The position numbers and the translations under genes were made by a program. From positions 186,001 to 250,000 of the forward strand of contig NZ_RJWG01000002.1 of NCBI RefSeq assembly GCF_004011155.1: a stretch of 64,000 nucleotides of DNA, written 5' to 3'. This DNA is from Clostridium prolinivorans (GTDB lineage Bacteria > Bacillota > Clostridia > Clostridiales > Clostridiaceae). The notes below the pieces were generated by a model. It made no database searches and was not told the origin of the DNA. It saw only the letters and a list, made by a program, of their open reading frames with translations. Shown in pieces: positions 29,365 to 38,044 of this stretch (the first letter of the stretch is position 1; the number at the start of each line of letters is the position of its first letter).

Positions 29365-29955
29365 TTAAATATCTATTAAATAATAATTAAACGCATTTAC
29401 TATTTTAGTATTTTTATATTGCGTAACTCTAAGATTATGATTCCCATAATTAAGATGTATATGACCATGAAAAAAATACTTAGGAGAATATTTTTCTATT
29501 AATTTATTAAAGCATTTAAATCCTCTGTGGCATTCTGTATCTCTATCACCTATTCCAAAAGCAGGAGCATGAGTAACTAAAATATCAAATCCTTTATTTA
29601 TCCATAATTTTCTTTTAAGTTTATTTATTCTTTTTTCCATTTCTTTTTCCGTATATTGATGTTTACCGCTACTATATTTATGACTTCCACCTAACCCTAA
29701 AATTCTAACATTTTTATATTTTACAAGCCTTCCATCTATATCTTCACATCCTTCAGGAGGCTTTATGCTATATGAGGTATCATGATTGCCATGAACATAA
29801 TATAATGGAGCTTTTATCATTGTTACCAAAAATGAAAGGTATTCAGCTTTTAAATCCCCACAAGATATAATAAGTTCTACATCTTTAAATTTTTCAGGTT
29901 GAAAAAAGTCCCAAATATATGAATTTTCTTCATCAGATACTAGTAATATTTTCAC
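29365..29955 (-). CDS. Calcineurin-like metallophosphoesterase
   Basis: A 196-residue soluble phosphoesterase. Metal ligands are visible in ILLVSDEENSYIW (the D of the first motif, with the usual H replaced), SCGDL (about 31), VHGNHDTSY (about 55), LVTHAPAFGIGD (about 115) and FFHGHIHLNYGN (about 155). The first motif DxH is altered to DEE, which may change metal binding. No neighbours explain the substrate. The upstream membrane protein gene is 31 bases away on the same strand, so the two may form a small operon. Confidence 0.82.
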   Translation of the reverse strand: MKILLVSDEENSYIWDFFQPEKFKDVELIISCGDLKAEYLSFLVTMIKAPLYYVHGNHDTSYSIKPPEGCEDIDGRLVKYKNVRILGLGGSHKYSSGKHQYTEKEMEKRINKLKRKLWINKGFDILVTHAPAFGIGDRDTECHRGFKCFNKLIEKYSPKYFFHGHIHLNYGNHNLRVTQYKNTKIVNAFNYYLIDI

Positions 29956-29986
29956 AATTTCTTCCTGCCTTTTCTTTAGTAAATAT

Positions 29987-30634
29987 TTATTTTTTTAATT
30001 TATACAAGGCATAATCTGCACATAATATAAAAAATATATCGCCTACTATAGGTACAGGGAAGATGCCAATACCACATATTTTTATTATTATTTCAAAAAT
30101 TTCGACAATTGAAGATATAAGCAATAAACATATTCCTATAGTATTTATATTTTTAAAACCTAGTAAAACAATAGCTGAAAATAAATATAAAGTATTTAAT
30201 ATTAAAAAAATACCATATATTAAATTATTATTTATAAATTCCATAGAATATCCTAATTCTTTTATAGAATTTATATTTACTTGGAAGTTAAATATTATAA
30301 ATATATAAAAAATACTAAGTATAATTGAAAATATTATGCAATAATTAAATTTAAATTTATTGTTTCTAGAATATATGTAAATAGATATCATAGCTAATAT
30401 TGGTATAGATATAAAATTCAAAAATATTATTGGCTTAAGTAAATACATATTTCTTATATTTTTATTTATTAAAAATATAAGAAGAGCTATATATCTAAGT
30501 GCTAAGGATATAAATGCTCCCACAGATAAAATCTTTATTTTAAAAGGAGCATATTTATATCCCAAATTTAACCCATAATAAATTAATATAAATGTTAGTA
30601 ATAAAATTGATAAATAAATAAAATATATATTCAT
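29987..30634 (-). CDS. Polytopic membrane protein of unknown function
   Basis: A 215-residue protein of about seven hydrophobic segments, nearly without soluble loops. Rich in Ile, Leu and Phe, with sparse charged residues (KFKFNY, KELGY, KLKK at the end). I do not recognise a family. It is possibly cotranscribed with the downstream metallophosphoesterase. No clear Shine-Dalgarno beyond GGAGTAAATATG just before the ATG, which is adequate. Confidence 0.7.
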   Translation of the reverse strand: MNIYFIYLSILLLTFILIYYGLNLGYKYAPFKIKILSVGAFISLALRYIALLIFLINKNIRNMYLLKPIIFLNFISIPILAMISIYIYSRNNKFKFNYCIIFSIILSIFYIFIIFNFQVNINSIKELGYSMEFINNNLIYGIFLILNTLYLFSAIVLLGFKNINTIGICLLLISSIVEIFEIIIKICGIGIFPVPIVGDIFFILCADYALYKLKK

Positions 30635-30702
30635 ATTTACTCCAATAAAAATTATTATTACTAATATTTATTATGAATTTTACTTTTTTATTCTAATTAA
30701 TT

Positions 30703-31590
30703 TTAATTTTGTTTCATTCCTAATACTTTTAATCCACCTTTAACACAGCTTATATTAAGAGGGAAATCCGGTCCCCTTTCTCCATCAATATCTGTAACTA
30801 TATCTTCATGACATTCTATAAAAAGGTTATCAGTTTTAAAATACAATAAATTACTAGCATTTTCAAGATGCTCACCCTTAAGCATTTTTATAAATAAAGA
30901 ACTTATTTCTACTATGCTTGAAGCTTTAATTATTATAACATCTAAATAGCCATCATCTATTTCTGATTTATATGCAAGCTTTAAATTTCCTGCAGTTCTT
31001 CCATTAAAAATAAGCATCAAATACATTTCTCCATCAAATTCTACTTCTTTTGATGAAACTTTAATTTTTATTTTCCTAAAATTTGGAATAGATTCAATAC
31101 CTTTAACATAATAAGCAAGTTTACCTATAGTATTTTTTAATGCAACACTTGTTTTTTGGGATATATCTGTAAATAATCCCGTACTTGCTACATTTACAAA
31201 ATATTTGTCATTAATTTTACCTATATCTACATTTTTTACATTGCTATTTAAAATTTGTTTACAAGCTTTAGACACATCTTGTGGAATACCTAAAAACTTA
31301 GCAAAATCATTAGCAGTACCTACAGGTAAAACTCCTATAGGTAAATCTATATTTGATTTTTTCATATAATTTACAACAGTATCTACTGTTCCATCTCCAC
31401 CAGCAATTAATATATAGCTGTAACTATTATCAACATCTTCAAAAGCTTCATAAATTTCATATTCATAGCTTATTCTAAAAGGTATAACATTATATCCGTA
31501 TTTTTGATGAATTGCAATAACTTTGTCTATATCCATTATAATAGTATTTTCACCAGAATATGGATTATATATAAATTTTACCTTTTTCAA
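30703..31590 (-). CDS. YegS/BmrU-type lipid kinase
   Basis: Diacylglycerol-kinase-fold enzyme of 295 residues that phosphorylates a lipid such as diacylglycerol; cytosolic, membrane-associated. The nucleotide motif is LIAGGDGTVDTVVN (about 62-75), followed by LPIGVLPVGTANDFAKFLGI (about 83-102), the classic family block. The C-terminal domain has DGYLDVIIIK and DIDGERGPDFPLNI (about 275). AGAGGGTG precedes the region of the start. Terminator at 31644-31680 belongs to the upstream CBS gene. Exact lipid is unknown. Confidence 0.88.
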   Translation of the reverse strand: MKKVKFIYNPYSGENTIIMDIDKVIAIHQKYGYNVIPFRISYEYEIYEAFEDVDNSYSYILIAGGDGTVDTVVNYMKKSNIDLPIGVLPVGTANDFAKFLGIPQDVSKACKQILNSNVKNVDIGKINDKYFVNVASTGLFTDISQKTSVALKNTIGKLAYYVKGIESIPNFRKIKIKVSSKEVEFDGEMYLMLIFNGRTAGNLKLAYKSEIDDGYLDVIIIKASSIVEISSLFIKMLKGEHLENASNLLYFKTDNLFIECHEDIVTDIDGERGPDFPLNISCVKGGLKVLGMKQN

Positions 31591-31643
31591 ATTAGTTCAC
31601 CCTCTAATGTAAAATATTATATTTATTATATACTTTATACAAT

Positions 31644-31680
31644 AAATCCACAAGATTATTTAATATAATCTTGTGGATTT
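31644..31680. terminator. Intrinsic terminator after the CBS gene
   Basis: Stem AAATCCACAAGATTAT and its complement with a four-base loop, between the CBS and lipid kinase genes. The minus strand continues ATTGTATAAAG, so the U-run is partly inside the stem. Confidence 0.7.
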
Positions 31681-31699
31681 AACAATTTATTAATTAAAA

Positions 31700-32128
31700 T
31701 TACATATTGGGAGAACTAGGTTCTGAAATACTACCTAATGCTTTTCCTGCATCATCATTAAGCTTTGATTCTACAGCTAAATCTCCTAAGGCAACTATAC
31801 CTGTAATTTTACTATTTTCAACTACAGGAAGTCTTCTTATTTGTCTTTCACTCATTATACGTGAAGCTTCATGAACATCCATATTAGGATTAGCAGTTAC
31901 TGGATTTGATGTCATTATATCTCTTACCTTTTGATTTTTAATATCTTTCCCTTGTGCTATAGAACGTGTTGTTATATCTCTATCAGTTATAACTCCTATA
32001 ATATTTTCTCCTTGACAAACTGGAATAGAACCAACATTATGCTCTTTCATAAGATTTGCAGCTTTCTCTACTGTATCATTTTCATTTAATGTAACAACAT
32101 CTTTTGTCATTATATCTTTAATTTTCAT
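31700..32128 (-). CDS. CBS-pair domain protein
   Basis: A 142-residue protein that is just two CBS motifs: IMTKDVVTLNENDTVEKAAN (about 5-24) and IMTSNPVTANPNMDVHEASR (about 73-92), each ending in a G(I/V)(V/I)(T/A) strand (IIGVITDRDITT; ITGIVALGDLAV). CBS pairs bind adenosine nucleotides and sense energy state, usually inside other enzymes; alone, the function is unknown. Similar stand-alone proteins occur in many Firmicutes. AAGGAGGAAATAAT precedes the ATG. Monocistronic by its terminator. Confidence 0.88.
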   Translation of the reverse strand: MKIKDIMTKDVVTLNENDTVEKAANLMKEHNVGSIPVCQGENIIGVITDRDITTRSIAQGKDIKNQKVRDIMTSNPVTANPNMDVHEASRIMSERQIRRLPVVENSKITGIVALGDLAVESKLNDDAGKALGSISEPSSPNM

Positions 32129-32436
32129 ATTATTTCCTCCTTACCGATTTTTTTATTAATTTTTCTTATATATTTTTAACTAAAAAATAACTTTTATTAT
32201 ATGTACTTTATTCACTTATTTTTAAAAAAATCTATTATTTACATTCACTTTCAAATACTCTATAATTATGTAATTTTAAATTAAAATAAATTTTAAAAAA
32301 TAATATAATATATACATTTATATTTATTTTTTAAAAATGGTAATTTATTATTACTTATTCGTTCATAATATGTTATAATACATAATATGCTATAATACAT
32401 GTTTTATTTTTTATATTATTTTAGGAGTGATTGTTA
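32129..32436. other. Gene-free AT-rich stretch between divergent genes
   Basis: About 300 bases holding the promoters of the CBS gene (minus) and pssA (plus). The only structure I can support is the 17-bp tandem duplication near pssA, listed separately. Confidence 0.5.
32365..32398 (+). promoter_or_regulatory. Tandem duplication of a -10 region ahead of pssA
   Basis: The 17-base unit ATAATATGYTATAATAC occurs twice in direct succession with a single T/C difference. Each unit contains a perfect TATAAT, giving two possible start points 17 bases apart, about 40-55 bases before the pssA start codon. Confidence 0.55.
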
Positions 32437-32952
32437 ATGCAAACAAAAAGTGCAGTCCCCAATTTATTTACTTTTTCTAATTTAGCTTGTGGCATTTTAT
32501 CTTTACTTTGTACTTTTAATGGAAATTATAAATGGTCTTGTTTGTTTATAATAATTGCAGGTTTAATAGATAGATATGATGGAAGAGTCGCAAGATTTTT
32601 AAAAGTTTCTAGTGAACTTGGTAAAGAATTAGACTCTCTTGCTGATTTAGTATCTTTTGGTGTTGCACCATCTATATTAGTTTTTAATCTATATAATTTT
32701 ATAAATCTTGGAATAATGGGATATATTCTAGTTCTGATTTTCCCTATTGCTGGTGCATATAGACTGGCAAGATATAATTCAACCCCTTTTAATAATATAT
32801 TTACAGGTATTCCTATAACTATTGCTGGATCAGCACTTGCATTGTACTGTTTTATAACATTAAAAAATACTAATAACAGTATGTTAGCAATTATTATATT
32901 ACTAATACTTTCCTATTTAATGGTAAGTAAGCTTCAAATTAAAAAGGTGTAA
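32437..32952 (+). CDS. pssA: CDP-diacylglycerol-serine O-phosphatidyltransferase
   Basis: Makes phosphatidylserine from CDP-diacylglycerol and serine in the membrane. 171 residues with about six hydrophobic segments. The CDP-alcohol phosphatidyltransferase motif DGxxARx8GxxxDxxxD is complete: DGRVARFLKVSSELG then KELDSLAD (about 47-70). I take the ATG at 32437, eight bases after AGGAG; the frame also has TTG two codons before. The final codons form one arm of a 52-bp palindrome that ends the gene and the facing gene. The usual partner psd is not adjacent. Confidence 0.92.
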   Translation: MQTKSAVPNLFTFSNLACGILSLLCTFNGNYKWSCLFIIIAGLIDRYDGRVARFLKVSSELGKELDSLADLVSFGVAPSILVFNLYNFINLGIMGYILVLIFPIAGAYRLARYNSTPFNNIFTGIPITIAGSALALYCFITLKNTNNSMLAIIILLILSYLMVSKLQIKKV

Positions 32953-32980
32953 AAATTTACACCTTTTTAATTTGAAGCTT
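32929..32980. terminator. Perfect 25-bp palindrome shared by the ends of two convergent genes
   Basis: Arms AAGCTTCAAATTAAAAAGGT plus GTAAA, and the exact complement, are separated by two bases. The left arm covers the last codons and the stop of pssA; the right arm covers the last codons and the stop of the opposing gene. The A/T-rich arms give each transcript a hairpin followed by U-rich sequence, so it can act as a terminator for both genes. Confidence 0.85.
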
Positions 32981-33308
32981 TATTTATATCTTTTAATTCA
33001 TCATCCATCTCTTTGCAGATATGTTTTAAATCCAATTTATTTTTTATAATTTCAGATTTAATAAGACAGTAGTCTAAATAATCATAAGATATCTTATCTA
33101 AAGTATCTACTATAGAATCTATTACTTCTCCTAAATCTTCAGCTCTATCTAATGCTTTTTTTACATCTTTTCTTTTTGCTAATGCTATTTTATTAAGTTC
33201 ATCTGCTCCGCCAATTAATAATTTATATGAATTTACCAATTTAAAAAGCAAATCTGCTAAATTGTTAATATCAACATAATGTTCTTCTATAAGCTTTTTG
33301 TAACTCAA
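32967..33308 (-). CDS. Small helical protein of unknown function
   Basis: About 113 residues, almost entirely alpha-helical and charged (KKLIEEHYVDINNLADLLFK; RKDVKKALDRAEDLGEVIDS; LKHICKEMDDELKDIN). No membrane segment and one or two cysteines. I do not recognise a family. The start is not ATG. TTG at 33308 has GGGTGA at suitable distance; TTG at 33320 and 33311 are alternatives. It faces pssA and shares the terminator palindrome with it. Coding potential is supported by good reading-frame length and composition. Confidence 0.6.
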   Translation of the reverse strand: MSYKKLIEEHYVDINNLADLLFKLVNSYKLLIGGADELNKIALAKRKDVKKALDRAEDLGEVIDSIVDTLDKISYDYLDYCLIKSEIIKNKLDLKHICKEMDDELKDINKASN

Positions 33309-33389
33309 CAAATCACCCAAACTTTATTAATATCACATTATTTATATTTTAAAATTTTAAAGCTTATTACAAAATATAATATATTATTT

Positions 33390-34259
33390 TTATAATACCT
33401 TATTTTTTAATCTTATTCCAGTTGGTGTAGAAGCTAGACCTCCTAATGCTGTTTCTCTAAGTTCACAAGGCATTTGTTTTCCAACTTTGTACATAGCTGA
33501 AACTACATCATCAAAAGGAATTAAACTTTTTACTCCGCTCATAACCAAATCTGCTGTAGTAAGTGCAGATACAGCTCCTGAAATATTTCTTTTTGCACAA
33601 GGTACTTCAACTAATCCCGCTATAGGATCACATACAAGTCCTAAAATATTTTTAATAACTATTGCTCCTGCATCTAAAGCCATAGAAGGTGTGCCTCCCA
33701 TCATTTCTACAACTGCTCCTGCTGCCATAGCTGAAGCTGAGCCACACTCTGCCTGACATCCTCCTTCAGCTCCAGAAAGAGTAGCATTTTTTGCAATTAA
33801 TATTCCTATTCCTGAAGCTGTAAATAATGAATTTACTAATTCATCATCACTTTTATTAAGCTTTTCTCCTGCACTTATTATAGCTGCTGGGAGTATCCCG
33901 CAAGAACCTGCTGTAGGAGCTGCTACAATTTTTCCCATAGCAGCATTTACTTCAGAACAAGAGAGAGCTCTTGCCATAGCTTTTAATATAAATTCTCCAC
34001 ATAGACTTTTTCCTTTTTCAATATAATTTTGAATTTTTACTGCATCTCCTCCAATAAGTCCGCTAACAGAAATTACTTTATTTTTAAGTCCATATTCTGC
34101 AGATTCCTTCATTATATATAAATTATTTTTCATTTTATTTGTAATATCTTCTCTTGAAAGTCCTGTTTCTTTTATTTCTTCTCTTATTGTATATTCAGCA
34201 ATAGAAATTTTTTCATCATTACATGTTTTTATAAGTTCTTCTCCACTGTTTACAAACAT
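33390..34259 (-). CDS. sdaAA: L-serine dehydratase, iron-sulfur-dependent, alpha subunit
   Basis: Deaminates serine to pyruvate and ammonia using an oxygen-labile [4Fe-4S] cluster. 289 residues, the normal size of the separate alpha subunit. The three cluster cysteine regions are TAGSCGILPAAIISAG (about 117), GGCQAECGSASAMAAGA (about 160) and LVCDPIAGLVEVPCAKRN (about 200). Eight bases separate it from the beta-subunit gene. With sdaAB and gdhA it fits amino-acid fermentation. Start has AAAGGTGA nearby. Confidence 0.95.
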   Translation of the reverse strand: MFVNSGEELIKTCNDEKISIAEYTIREEIKETGLSREDITNKMKNNLYIMKESAEYGLKNKVISVSGLIGGDAVKIQNYIEKGKSLCGEFILKAMARALSCSEVNAAMGKIVAAPTAGSCGILPAAIISAGEKLNKSDDELVNSLFTASGIGILIAKNATLSGAEGGCQAECGSASAMAAGAVVEMMGGTPSMALDAGAIVIKNILGLVCDPIAGLVEVPCAKRNISGAVSALTTADLVMSGVKSLIPFDDVVSAMYKVGKQMPCELRETALGGLASTPTGIRLKNKVL

Positions 34260-34266
34260 TTTATTA

Positions 34267-34947
34267 TCACCTTTCCTGCAATGGGTTAATAACTTTTATG
34301 CTTTTAATATTACCTATATTTTTCATTTTTTTAACAATATCTAATGTTACATTTGAATCTGTTTCAAAAATCATAGTAGCTTCAGAGCCTTTACTGCTTC
34401 TATATACACTCATAGTTGCTATATTTATTTCTGCTTCATAAAGTATAGCTGTAACCTTTGATATAACTCCGGGTACATCTATATGCTTTATTATCAAAGT
34501 AGGATATTCTCCTGTAAACCTCATCTTTTCCCCATCCACTTCAGTAATAACTATATTCCCTCCGCCAATAGAAGAACCCATAATTTCTGATTTACTTCCA
34601 TCATATTTTTTTATAATAAATTTTACAGTATTTGGGTGCTCATCTCCTAAATCCGTTTCAATAAATTCCATTTTAATTCCTTTTTCTTTCGCTATAAAAA
34701 TAGCTTTTCTAAGTCTTTCATCCCAAGGATCCATTCCAAGTATTCCTGCTGCTAATGCCCTATCTGTTCCATGCCCTTTATAAGTTTTAGCAAAAGATCC
34801 ATGAAGTAAAAATTTTACCTCTGATATATCTCCTCCAGCAATAAGTTTAGCCACCTTAGCAAGACGTGCAGCTCCAGCAGTATGAGAACTTGAAGGTCCA
34901 ATCATAATTGGACCTAATATATCAAAAACACTATAATTTTTTATCAT
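34267..34947 (-). CDS. sdaAB: L-serine dehydratase, iron-sulfur-dependent, beta subunit
   Basis: Beta subunit of the serine dehydratase. 226 residues. The N-terminal domain starts YSVFDILGPIMIGPSSSHTA (about 4-23), the family hallmark. From about 150 an ACT domain follows (TLIIKHIDVPGVISKVTAIL), probably allosteric or a serine-sensing element. GGTGGAG precedes the ATG. First gene of the sdaAB-sdaAA operon. Confidence 0.95.
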   Translation of the reverse strand: MIKNYSVFDILGPIMIGPSSSHTAGAARLAKVAKLIAGGDISEVKFLLHGSFAKTYKGHGTDRALAAGILGMDPWDERLRKAIFIAKEKGIKMEFIETDLGDEHPNTVKFIIKKYDGSKSEIMGSSIGGGNIVITEVDGEKMRFTGEYPTLIIKHIDVPGVISKVTAILYEAEINIATMSVYRSSKGSEATMIFETDSNVTLDIVKKMKNIGNIKSIKVINPLQER

Positions 34948-35052
34948 ATGCTCTCCACCTTATTTCATATTAAAAATACTTTTATATATATACACTACAA
35001 AAGGCATTAATAAAATGCAATAGCTTAAATTTATAATTTTAAAGTATTTATT

Positions 35053-36711
35053 TTAATATTTATAAAATACACTTCCTCCTATAAATTCCCTTAATATAGA
35101 ATTACTCGGTACATATTCAGTACTTACCTCTTTAAAAAAGTTTAAGAAACTTTTAAGCCTTAATGCTTCATAATAAACGGGACTATCTTCTTTAATTTTA
35201 GAAAGTTCTTCTATTGCATATTTTTTCAAAACACAAAGTTCATATACAAGAGTTGAATTAAACATAACATCTGCCTGTTCTTGAAATACAAATATATTTT
35301 TTTCTTCTCCTCGTCTTATAGAAGGCCACATTTTAAGAGTTTCTTCTCCACTATAACCTCTGGATAAGTAATCCCTTACCATTCTTCTAATAATCCTTAC
35401 ATCTGTTGTTGCTATTCTATTGTGATTATCTAAATTTAATTGAGTTAATGCACTTATATATATTTTAAATTTATTTTCTTTTGGAATTGCTGAAGTTAAC
35501 ATTTCATTCAATCCATGAATTCCCTCTACTATAAGTATGCCATTTTTAGGTAGCTTTATCTTTTGTCCATTCCATTCTCTCATACCTTTTTTAAAATTAA
35601 ATGTAGGTATTTCTACTTCTTCTCCTTTTAAAAGAGCATTAATATGCTTATTAAAAAGCTCTAAATCTAATGCATATATGGATTCAAAATCATAATTCCC
35701 ATTTTCATCTTTAGGAGTATGCTCTCTATCTACAAAATAATCATCTAAAGAAATTGGTATAGGATAAAGTCCATTAACTCTAAGCTGTATACCAAGTCTC
35801 CTTGCAAAAGTTGTTTTCCCTGAAGAAGAAGGTCCTGCTATAAGAACTAATTGAGAAGATTTTCTTTCATAAATCATATCAGCTATATATGCAATTTTCT
35901 TTTCATGAAGTGCTTCTGCTACATGTATTATGTTTATAATATCTCCATTTTCTACTTTATCATTTAAAGATCCTACATCAGCGACTTTTAATATATTTCC
36001 CCATTGTTCTGTTTCATAAAAAATCTTGAATAATTTTTTATATTCTACAAATTCAGGTATAATTTCAGGGTTTTCTTCAGATGGGTATCTAAGAATAAAT
36101 CCAGGATAATAAAACATCAAGTCAAAATATTTTAAAACTCCAGTACTATACGCCATAGAACCATAAAAATAATCATATCTTCCATCTAATTCATAAAGAT
36201 TTATTTTTTGTAGTGAAACATGTTTAAGCAGCCTTATCTTATCTTCCATATTATATTTTTCAAATATTTTTATTGCTTCATCTTTACTTACACTAACTTT
36301 TTTAATTGGTAAATCCTTATTAATAATCTCCTTCATTTTTATCTTAATATTTTCAATATCCTCATAACTTAAAGTGGTATTTTTTTCTATTTCTCCAAAT
36401 AGTCCTTTACTTAATGAATGTTCTATGGTAATTTTAGCCTCTGGATATAAATCTAATACTGCTTTTATAAGCACAAATTGTAAAGTTCTTATATATGTTC
36501 TCATTCCAATATTTGTACTAATATCTATAATTTCAAAATCACCATTCTCATTAATAGTTTCAGTAAGTTCTTTATATTTTCCATTTACTTTTGCAAGAAC
36601 TACAGGTAGTTTATGGTTTTTATAATTTTGTTTTACTATATCTGCAAGAATTGTCCCTTTTTTAACTTCAATAGTGTTTTCACCATTTAGTTTGAGTATA
36701 ATTTTATCCAT
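35053..36711 (-). CDS. Nucleoside (uridine-kinase-like) kinase with ThrRS-like N-terminus
   Basis: A 552-residue fusion. Residues 1-60 form a TGS-like domain (VKKGTILADIVKQNYKNH). Residues about 60-220 resemble the editing/SAD region of threonyl-tRNA synthetase (ITIEHSLSKGLFGEI, with reduced histidine motif). Residues about 285-500 are a uridine-kinase fold: Walker A GPSSSGKTTFARRLGIQL (about 293), DDYFVDREHTP (about 325) and VEGIHGLNEML (about 390). The architecture is a known Firmicutes nucleoside kinase family. AGGAGG precedes the ATG. Substrate not established. Monocistronic. Confidence 0.88.
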   Translation of the reverse strand: MDKIILKLNGENTIEVKKGTILADIVKQNYKNHKLPVVLAKVNGKYKELTETINENGDFEIIDISTNIGMRTYIRTLQFVLIKAVLDLYPEAKITIEHSLSKGLFGEIEKNTTLSYEDIENIKIKMKEIINKDLPIKKVSVSKDEAIKIFEKYNMEDKIRLLKHVSLQKINLYELDGRYDYFYGSMAYSTGVLKYFDLMFYYPGFILRYPSEENPEIIPEFVEYKKLFKIFYETEQWGNILKVADVGSLNDKVENGDIINIIHVAEALHEKKIAYIADMIYERKSSQLVLIAGPSSSGKTTFARRLGIQLRVNGLYPIPISLDDYFVDREHTPKDENGNYDFESIYALDLELFNKHINALLKGEEVEIPTFNFKKGMREWNGQKIKLPKNGILIVEGIHGLNEMLTSAIPKENKFKIYISALTQLNLDNHNRIATTDVRIIRRMVRDYLSRGYSGEETLKMWPSIRRGEEKNIFVFQEQADVMFNSTLVYELCVLKKYAIEELSKIKEDSPVYYEALRLKSFLNFFKEVSTEYVPSNSILREFIGGSVFYKY

Positions 36712-36873
36712 AAATTCCCTCCTAACCTGTTATATTATTTCAATAATATCATTATACTTGTAAAATAAAAAAATATTTCATTATTCACTTATAATTTCTA
36801 ATAAATTTACAAAAAATATACCTTACATAAATATTTATAATTTTATTTTAATATTAATAAAGGACGTGATTTT

Positions 36874-37563
36874 TTGTTTATTACAATGTTTCGTACTATA
36901 ATATTATACTTTATAGTAGTTTTCACTATGAGAATAATGGGAAAAAGGCAAATTGGAGAAATGCAGCCTTTTGAACTAGTAATTGCTATTATGATATCTG
37001 AACTTGCTTCTATGCCAATGCAAGATACTCGAATTCCTTTATCTCATGGCATTATTCCTATAATAACACTTCTTCTTTTACAGGCAGTTATAACTTTAGC
37101 TGAGCTTAAAAGTGAACTTGCCAGAAATATATTTAGCGGGAAACCCAGTATAGTTATAAAAAATGGGAAATTAGATATTAAAGAATTAAAAAACAATAGA
37201 TTTAACCTTAATGACTTGTTAGAAGAACTCAGACTTCAAGGATACTATAATATAGAAGATATAGAGTATGCAATATTGGAAACAAGCGGTCAAATGTCTA
37301 TAATACCAAAAACTAATCTTGAACCTGCTACAAAAGAAGATTTAAAAATCAAATATACCCAAGATAAATTACCTATTACTTTAATACTTGATGGCAAAAT
37401 AAATACCAATAATTTAAAAATCATTAAAAAGAACAAATCATGGCTTATGAGTGAATTAAATAAAAATAACATTTCTTCTTTAGATAAAGTTTTTATTGCA
37501 CTTATAGATTCCAAAGGAAAGTTCTTTTATCAACTTAAAGAAGGAGGAACATCTAAAAAATGA
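36874..37563 (+). CDS. DUF421 (YetF-like) membrane protein
   Basis: A 229-residue protein with three N-terminal membrane segments (about 2-22, 32-45, 58-80) and a soluble DUF421 domain. Signature pieces are RIMGKRQIGEMQPFELVIAI (about 20-39) and the later GKPSIVIKNGKLDIKELKNN and LNDLLEELRLQGYYNIEDIE. Family members in bacilli are linked to spore germination and membrane lipid sensing, but their biochemical role is unknown. The start is TTG with AAAGGACGTGAT in front; an ATG four codons on lacks a site. It overlaps the next gene by four bases. Confidence 0.85.
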   Translation: MFITMFRTIILYFIVVFTMRIMGKRQIGEMQPFELVIAIMISELASMPMQDTRIPLSHGIIPIITLLLLQAVITLAELKSELARNIFSGKPSIVIKNGKLDIKELKNNRFNLNDLLEELRLQGYYNIEDIEYAILETSGQMSIIPKTNLEPATKEDLKIKYTQDKLPITLILDGKINTNNLKIIKKNKSWLMSELNKNNISSLDKVFIALIDSKGKFFYQLKEGGTSKK

Positions 37564-37940
37564 AAAACGTTGTATTTTCAATTATAATTTTTATTGTAAT
37601 GATATTTTGTATGTTTTTTTCAATAAATTATCTTTCTAAAACAACTACAAATCTTCAAACTCTAAATAATGAACTTGAAGAATATATAAAAAATGATAAT
37701 TGGGAAAAAGCTTACAACGCTTCTTTAGATATTACTAAAAAGTGGCAAGATGAAAGCAGAGTTATAAAAATATTTGTAAATCACCAAGAAATAGATAATA
37801 TAGAATTAGAGCTTTGGAAAATTCCTCAATATGTAAAGGAAAAAACCAAAGATGAAGCTTTAGCTAGTGTTCATGTTTTAAAATTTCTTCTACTTCATAT
37901 ATACGATTTAGAAAAAGTTAATATTCAAAATATTTTTTAA
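37560..37940 (+). CDS. DUF4363-like protein
   Basis: A 126-residue protein with one N-terminal membrane anchor (VVFSIIIFIVMIFCMFFSIN, about 4-23) and an extracytoplasmic helical part (LNNELEEYIKNDNWEKAYNA, then IFVNHQEIDNIELELWKIP). This matches the DUF4363 pattern that accompanies DUF421 genes in clostridia. The ATG overlaps the stop of the DUF421 gene (ATGA), and an AAGGAGG site lies at the end of that gene. The pair are surely cotranscribed and may act together at the membrane. Confidence 0.78.
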   Translation: MKNVVFSIIIFIVMIFCMFFSINYLSKTTTNLQTLNNELEEYIKNDNWEKAYNASLDITKKWQDESRVIKIFVNHQEIDNIELELWKIPQYVKEKTKDEALASVHVLKFLLLHIYDLEKVNIQNIF

Positions 37941-38044
37941 AACTATGGAAAAACTATTAGCATTGAATTATAATATAATTGTATCAAAATCAGTCCCACT
38001 GGTACGATTAAAGTCCCTAATACATAATGAAAGGTGGAATTTTA

